From Candidatus Woesearchaeota archaeon (GTDB lineage: Archaea > Nanobdellota > Nanobdellia > Woesearchaeales > ARS49): a stretch of DNA of 7,179 bases. Numbering within the stretch: the stretch's first letter is position 1; each line of letters starts with the position of its first letter. The notes beneath the pieces were generated by a model. It saw only the letters and a program-made list of their open reading frames with translations. It searched no databases and was not told the origin of the DNA. This document shows, in pieces, positions 5,097 to 7,179 of the stretch. The DNA lies in assembly GCA_026394935.1 (NCBI GenBank), contig JAPLZR010000128.1:1-7179 (forward strand), written 5' to 3'. The position numbers and the translations under genes were made by a program.

Positions 5097-5120
5097 GTAA
5101 TTAGAAGACGATAAACTGCT

Positions 5121-5130
5121 CTTTTTAAAT
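5121..5130 (-). promoter_or_regulatory. TATA box of the tRNA-Leu transcript
   Basis: ATTTAAAAAG on the minus strand, in an A/T-rich stretch after the upstream terminator. Its centre predicts transcription from about 5100, some 48 bases before the mature tRNA 5' end. Confidence 0.55.
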
Positions 5131-5146
5131 GTTATGAGAATATGAT

Positions 5147-5168
5147 AAAAAAAGAAAATAAAAAATAA
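5147..5168 (-). terminator. T-rich archaeal terminator
   Basis: Directly after the stop codon of the small-protein gene, the minus strand carries T runs of 6, 4 and 7 in succession (TTATTTTTTATTTTC, then TTTTTTTAT) without a hairpin. Such oligo-T tracts terminate archaeal RNA polymerase. It separates the small-protein pair (and korAB upstream of it) from the tRNA-Leu unit. Confidence 0.7.
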
Positions 5169-5492
5169 TTACCAGCCTTTAGCGTCACACGCTGAAATCA
5201 ATTCATTAAGCGCAGGACCGACAATGAAGCCCTGCATTATTTTGCCGTGATAAACCTCACGACCTATAATGCAATCCTGCTTTGTTAACGTCTCGCTGCC
5301 AACATAAACAGTCTGACCTGGAACGTAAGCTACCGGGTTAGGAATAACACCAACAGGTCTTACGGTCTCCCAAGAATACTGTCCATACTTAGCCGGACCA
5401 GCAAGACCAGTAATATCGCCCTGCGAGCCAATAGCAAAGAACACTCCAACAGCGATCAAAGCCACAATTAACAACGGCCAATAGTTTTTCAT
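5169..5492 (-). CDS. Small membrane-anchored C-x27-C protein, copy 2
   Basis: A 107-residue protein of an unrecognised family. ATG 5492 is chosen because GAGGTGA lies 4 bases upstream. An earlier in-frame ATG at 5513 would add only seven residues and has no such site. Residues about 4-21 (YWPLLIVALIAVGVFFAI) are a signal anchor or signal peptide. The remainder is predicted to lie outside the membrane: a Gly/Pro/Tyr-rich middle (GPAKYGQYSW, PNPVAYVPGQTVYVG), then a C-terminal domain with only two cysteines, C74 in DCIIGRE and C102 in the terminal CDAKGW. The paralogue 14 bases upstream has the same WPLL anchor, the same C-x27-C spacing, RE at the same offset and the same KGW end. A single disulfide is plausible. 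The function is unknown. The 3' end is followed at once by a T-rich terminator. Confidence 0.82.
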   Translation of the reverse strand: MKNYWPLLIVALIAVGVFFAIGSQGDITGLAGPAKYGQYSWETVRPVGVIPNPVAYVPGQTVYVGSETLTKQDCIIGREVYHGKIMQGFIVGPALNELISACDAKGW

Positions 5493-5496
5493 AAGT

Positions 5497-5503
5497 TCAC
5501 CTC
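5497..5503 (-). promoter_or_regulatory. Ribosome binding site fixing start at 5492
   Basis: GAGGTGA on the minus strand, four bases before ATG 5492. It lies between the stop of the upstream paralogue and this ATG, and argues against the longer reading from 5513. Confidence 0.75.
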
Positions 5504-5506
5504 GTT

Positions 5507-5827
5507 TTACCAACCTTTTGAATCACAAATCATAATCATACTATCAAAACCATGAGTGCTCGGAATACCATGCATTGACTCAACACGCTTAATCTCACGA
5601 GCCAAAATGCACGTGTTAGGATTTAATGAAGAAGCATCCATAACGTAAACAGGCGCCTCTGCCTGCGGAACAACATAAGTCTCAGGCCCCAAAATAGGAG
5701 GCTGGGAAAAATATCTAGGAGTAAAATAATTGCCAGCAGCAGAAGTATCATTAAAACTCATGAATGAAAAAGTACCAAGAGCTAACAAACCAACAACCAG
5801 CAACGGCCATACAAGTTTATGCTTCAT
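5507..5827 (-). CDS. Small membrane-anchored C-x27-C protein, copy 1
   Basis: A 106-residue protein of the same unrecognised family as the next gene. ATG 5827 is preferred: it begins MKHKLVWPLL, a typical basic start before a membrane segment, and a TATA-like box lies about 26-28 bases upstream. ATG 5851 would add eight residues. Residues about 5-23 are the hydrophobic segment; SAAG near 31 could be a cleavage site, although anchoring is as likely. The middle is rich in Pro/Tyr/Ala (FTPRYFSQPPILGPETYVV). The C-terminal part holds the only two cysteines, C73 (NTCILARE) and C101 (terminal CDSKGW). Between the copies the anchor motif, the CI..RE motif and the final CD-KGW are shared, while the middle has diverged. 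It lies 57 bases after korB and may be partly co-transcribed with it. Function is unknown. Confidence 0.82.
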   Translation of the reverse strand: MKHKLVWPLLVVGLLALGTFSFMSFNDTSAAGNYFTPRYFSQPPILGPETYVVPQAEAPVYVMDASSLNPNTCILAREIKRVESMHGIPSTHGFDSMIMICDSKGW

Positions 5828-5851
5828 AAGAGAAAATAAGACGTTCAACAA

Positions 5852-5859
5852 CTTAAAAC
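5852..5859 (-). promoter_or_regulatory. Possible TATA box of the small-protein pair
   Basis: GTTTTAAG on the minus strand, centred about 28 bases before ATG 5827, which would give a nearly leaderless mRNA. The match is modest, and read-through from korB is an alternative. Confidence 0.35.
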
Positions 5860-5884
5860 ATCTGCAAATACAGTACGATTGTAC

Positions 5885-6691
5885 TTACTTGAACTCTTCC
5901 ACAAACTTAGAAACATCAACAGGCGCGCTAACCAGCGGCTTATTATAATATACAGGGCGAGACTCCTCATAGAAGATACCAATAGGAATACGCTCCTTCT
6001 CTAAAGCACGCTCAAAAGCAGCCACCTTATCAAGAGGCTTGTCCAACTTGTACACGCGCTCCTTATACCAAGCAAAGGTATTCACTTTGTTCAAAGTCAC
6101 ACAAGGCTGCAAAACGTCAATAAAAGCAAAACCCTTATGCAAAATAGCTGACTTAATCAGCTCTTTCAAATGAGCAATATCACCAGAAAAACCGCGAGCA
6201 ACAAAAGAAGCACCAGCAGAAATCGCCAAAGCCAAAGGATTAACAGGAAATTCAGAAACACCAAAAGGAGTGGAAACAGTCTTAGAACCCACATCAGTAG
6301 CAGGAGAAGCCTGACCAGCAGTCAAAGAATAAATCTGATTATTATGAACAAGATAAACAACAGGAACGTTAATCCTGCAGGCATGCGCCAAATGATTAAG
6401 ACCCTCACCATAAGCGCCGCCATCACCAGCCTGAGCAATAACCGTCAGCTCGGGATTAACAATCTTAGCGCCAATAGCAGGAGGCAAAGAACGACCGTGC
6501 AAGGAATGAAAAACGTAGGTCTTAAACCAATTATTCCCATTGCCGCCGCAGCCAACATCAGCAAACAACAAAACATCCTTCGGTTGAAGATTTAATTCAG
6601 CCAAAGCCTGAGACAAAGCAATACGAACTGAAAAATTACCACAGCCAGCACACCAAGCAGGAGTTCCGCACAAATAATCACCTGGCTCCAT
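5885..6691 (-). CDS. korB: 2-oxoacid:ferredoxin oxidoreductase, beta subunit
   Basis: The TPP- and [4Fe-4S]-binding beta subunit of a two-subunit 2-oxoacid:ferredoxin oxidoreductase, which converts a 2-oxoacid plus CoA to acyl-CoA, CO2 and reduced ferredoxin in the cytoplasm. It has 268 residues, a normal length. Visible motifs: C14-A-G-C17 (WCAGCGN), C48 in DVGCGGNG, and C197 in LQPCVTLNK. These are the four cluster ligands expected for this family. The TPP/Mg site is G89-D90-G91 (QAGDGGAYGEG), followed 26 residues later by N117-N118 in HNNQIYSLTAGQASP. The start overlaps the korA stop by 14 bases, and GGGGTG lies just upstream, so the two are translationally coupled. The substrate (pyruvate, 2-oxoglutarate or broad) cannot be told from the sequence, so korB is used in the family sense (COG1013). 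Confidence in the family is high. Confidence 0.92.
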   Translation of the reverse strand: MEPGDYLCGTPAWCAGCGNFSVRIALSQALAELNLQPKDVLLFADVGCGGNGNNWFKTYVFHSLHGRSLPPAIGAKIVNPELTVIAQAGDGGAYGEGLNHLAHACRINVPVVYLVHNNQIYSLTAGQASPATDVGSKTVSTPFGVSEFPVNPLALAISAGASFVARGFSGDIAHLKELIKSAILHKGFAFIDVLQPCVTLNKVNTFAWYKERVYKLDKPLDKVAAFERALEKERIPIGIFYEESRPVYYNKPLVSAPVDVSKFVEEFK

Positions 6692-7179
6692 TCAGCACCC
6701 CAACAACTTCATCAGCAGTAAACTGACGACCATCAAACTTGCCAAAGAAAGAAGGTTCAATCAAGCAATACTCCTTAATCAAGCCAGCAAGCTGACCAGT
6801 CTTATTATTCTCAATAACAACAACTTTCTTACCCTTAATAAATACGGAAATGTCAGGAAAAGGAACCAAATACTGCAATTGCAAGAAAGAAACATCAGAA
6901 AAATTCTCCAAAGCAGACAAAATCGGACCTTTAACAGAACCCCAACTGACAATAATGGTTTTCGCATTCTTACTGCCGTGCAAAATCGGCTTAGGAAGCT
7001 CTTTACTTAAAAGTTCCAGCTTTTTGAAACGCTTCTCAACCATCCTAACACGATTAACAGGATTATCAGAAGAAAAACCAAACTCATCATGCTCATCAGA
7101 ATTCGCGTCAAACACGCCATCCGGCTGACCAGGAATTGAACGAGGAGAAACACCATCAACCGTAAAAGCATAACGCTTG
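6678..7179 (-). CDS. korA: 2-oxoacid:ferredoxin oxidoreductase, alpha subunit, C-terminal part
   Basis: The C-terminal 166 residues of the alpha subunit; the gene runs off the right edge, and the frame stays open from 7179. Seen: RYAFTVDGVSPRSIPGQPDG at the window edge, then NSDEHDEFGFSSDNP and MVEKRFKKLE. These form the conserved stretch of the two-subunit enzyme alpha chain. After that comes the C-terminal transketolase-like domain: KTIIVSWGSVKGPILSALE, LQYLVPFP, and KVVVIENNKTGQLAGLIKEY. The GTG at 7115 lies in the middle of this conserved stretch and is not a start. The stop overlaps the korB start by 14 bases, the usual alpha-then-beta order. The upstream gamma-like domain is outside the window, so I cannot say whether it is fused. 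Confidence 0.9.
   Translation of the reverse strand, partial: KRYAFTVDGVSPRSIPGQPDGVFDANSDEHDEFGFSSDNPVNRVRMVEKRFKKLELLSKELPKPILHGSKNAKTIIVSWGSVKGPILSALENFSDVSFLQLQYLVPFPDISVFIKGKKVVVIENNKTGQLAGLIKEYCLIEPSFFGKFDGRQFTADEVVGVLNGAR

Noticed and set aside
5872..5885. Short inverted repeat AGTAC/GTACT at the korB stop, considered as a terminator
   Set aside because: Only five pairs and no T tract follows, so it is too weak to call.

Overview
The window looks like chromosomal DNA of a small-genome archaeon, most likely a DPANN lineage of the Woesearchaeota/Pacearchaeota type. This is inferred from several signs. TATA/BRE-like boxes lie about 26 bases before start codons, which points to leaderless mRNAs. 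Other starts have GGTG-type ribosome binding sites. A CCA-less tRNA-Leu gene sits behind a TATA box, a poly-T terminator is present, and a bacterial-type gyrA co-exists with ScpB and a two-subunit 2-oxoacid:ferredoxin oxidoreductase. Gene density is very high, with many 4-14 base overlaps. I cannot fix the species.

Layout, left to right. Positions 1-259 (-) hold the N-terminus of gyrA. It is divergent, across a promoter region (260-374), from a forward gene (375-1235) for a helix-turn-helix protein with a decayed LAGLIDADG-like fold. Positions 1153-3003 (-) are a tight operon: an unknown protein with a C-terminal winged helix, then scpB with a long charged tail, then a 44-residue zinc-ribbon protein whose gene runs antisense to the end of the forward gene. 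Positions 3126-3984 (+) hold two small, soluble, coiled-coil proteins of unknown function. They converge on a tandem pair of MTH1-like Nudix genes (3976-4886, -).

Positions 4918-5130 (-) hold a tRNA-Leu(CAA) gene with its promoter and a stable hairpin on each side. Upstream of it, behind a T-rich terminator, is a tandem pair of small membrane-anchored proteins (5169-5827, -). These share a C-x27-C framework and an identical style of C-terminus. Positions 5885-7179 (-) hold korB and the 3' part of korA, a ferredoxin-reducing 2-oxoacid oxidoreductase.

Functions group loosely into chromosome topology and segregation (gyrA, scpB operon), nucleotide-pool sanitation (Nudix pair), ferredoxin-linked carbon metabolism (korAB) and several unknown small proteins. 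The strongest candidates for something undescribed are the paired C-x27-C surface proteins, the scpB neighbours (winged-helix protein and zinc-ribbon microprotein), the two diverged Nudix paralogues, and the hairpin-flanked tRNA. I see no CRISPR array, insertion sequence or prophage.
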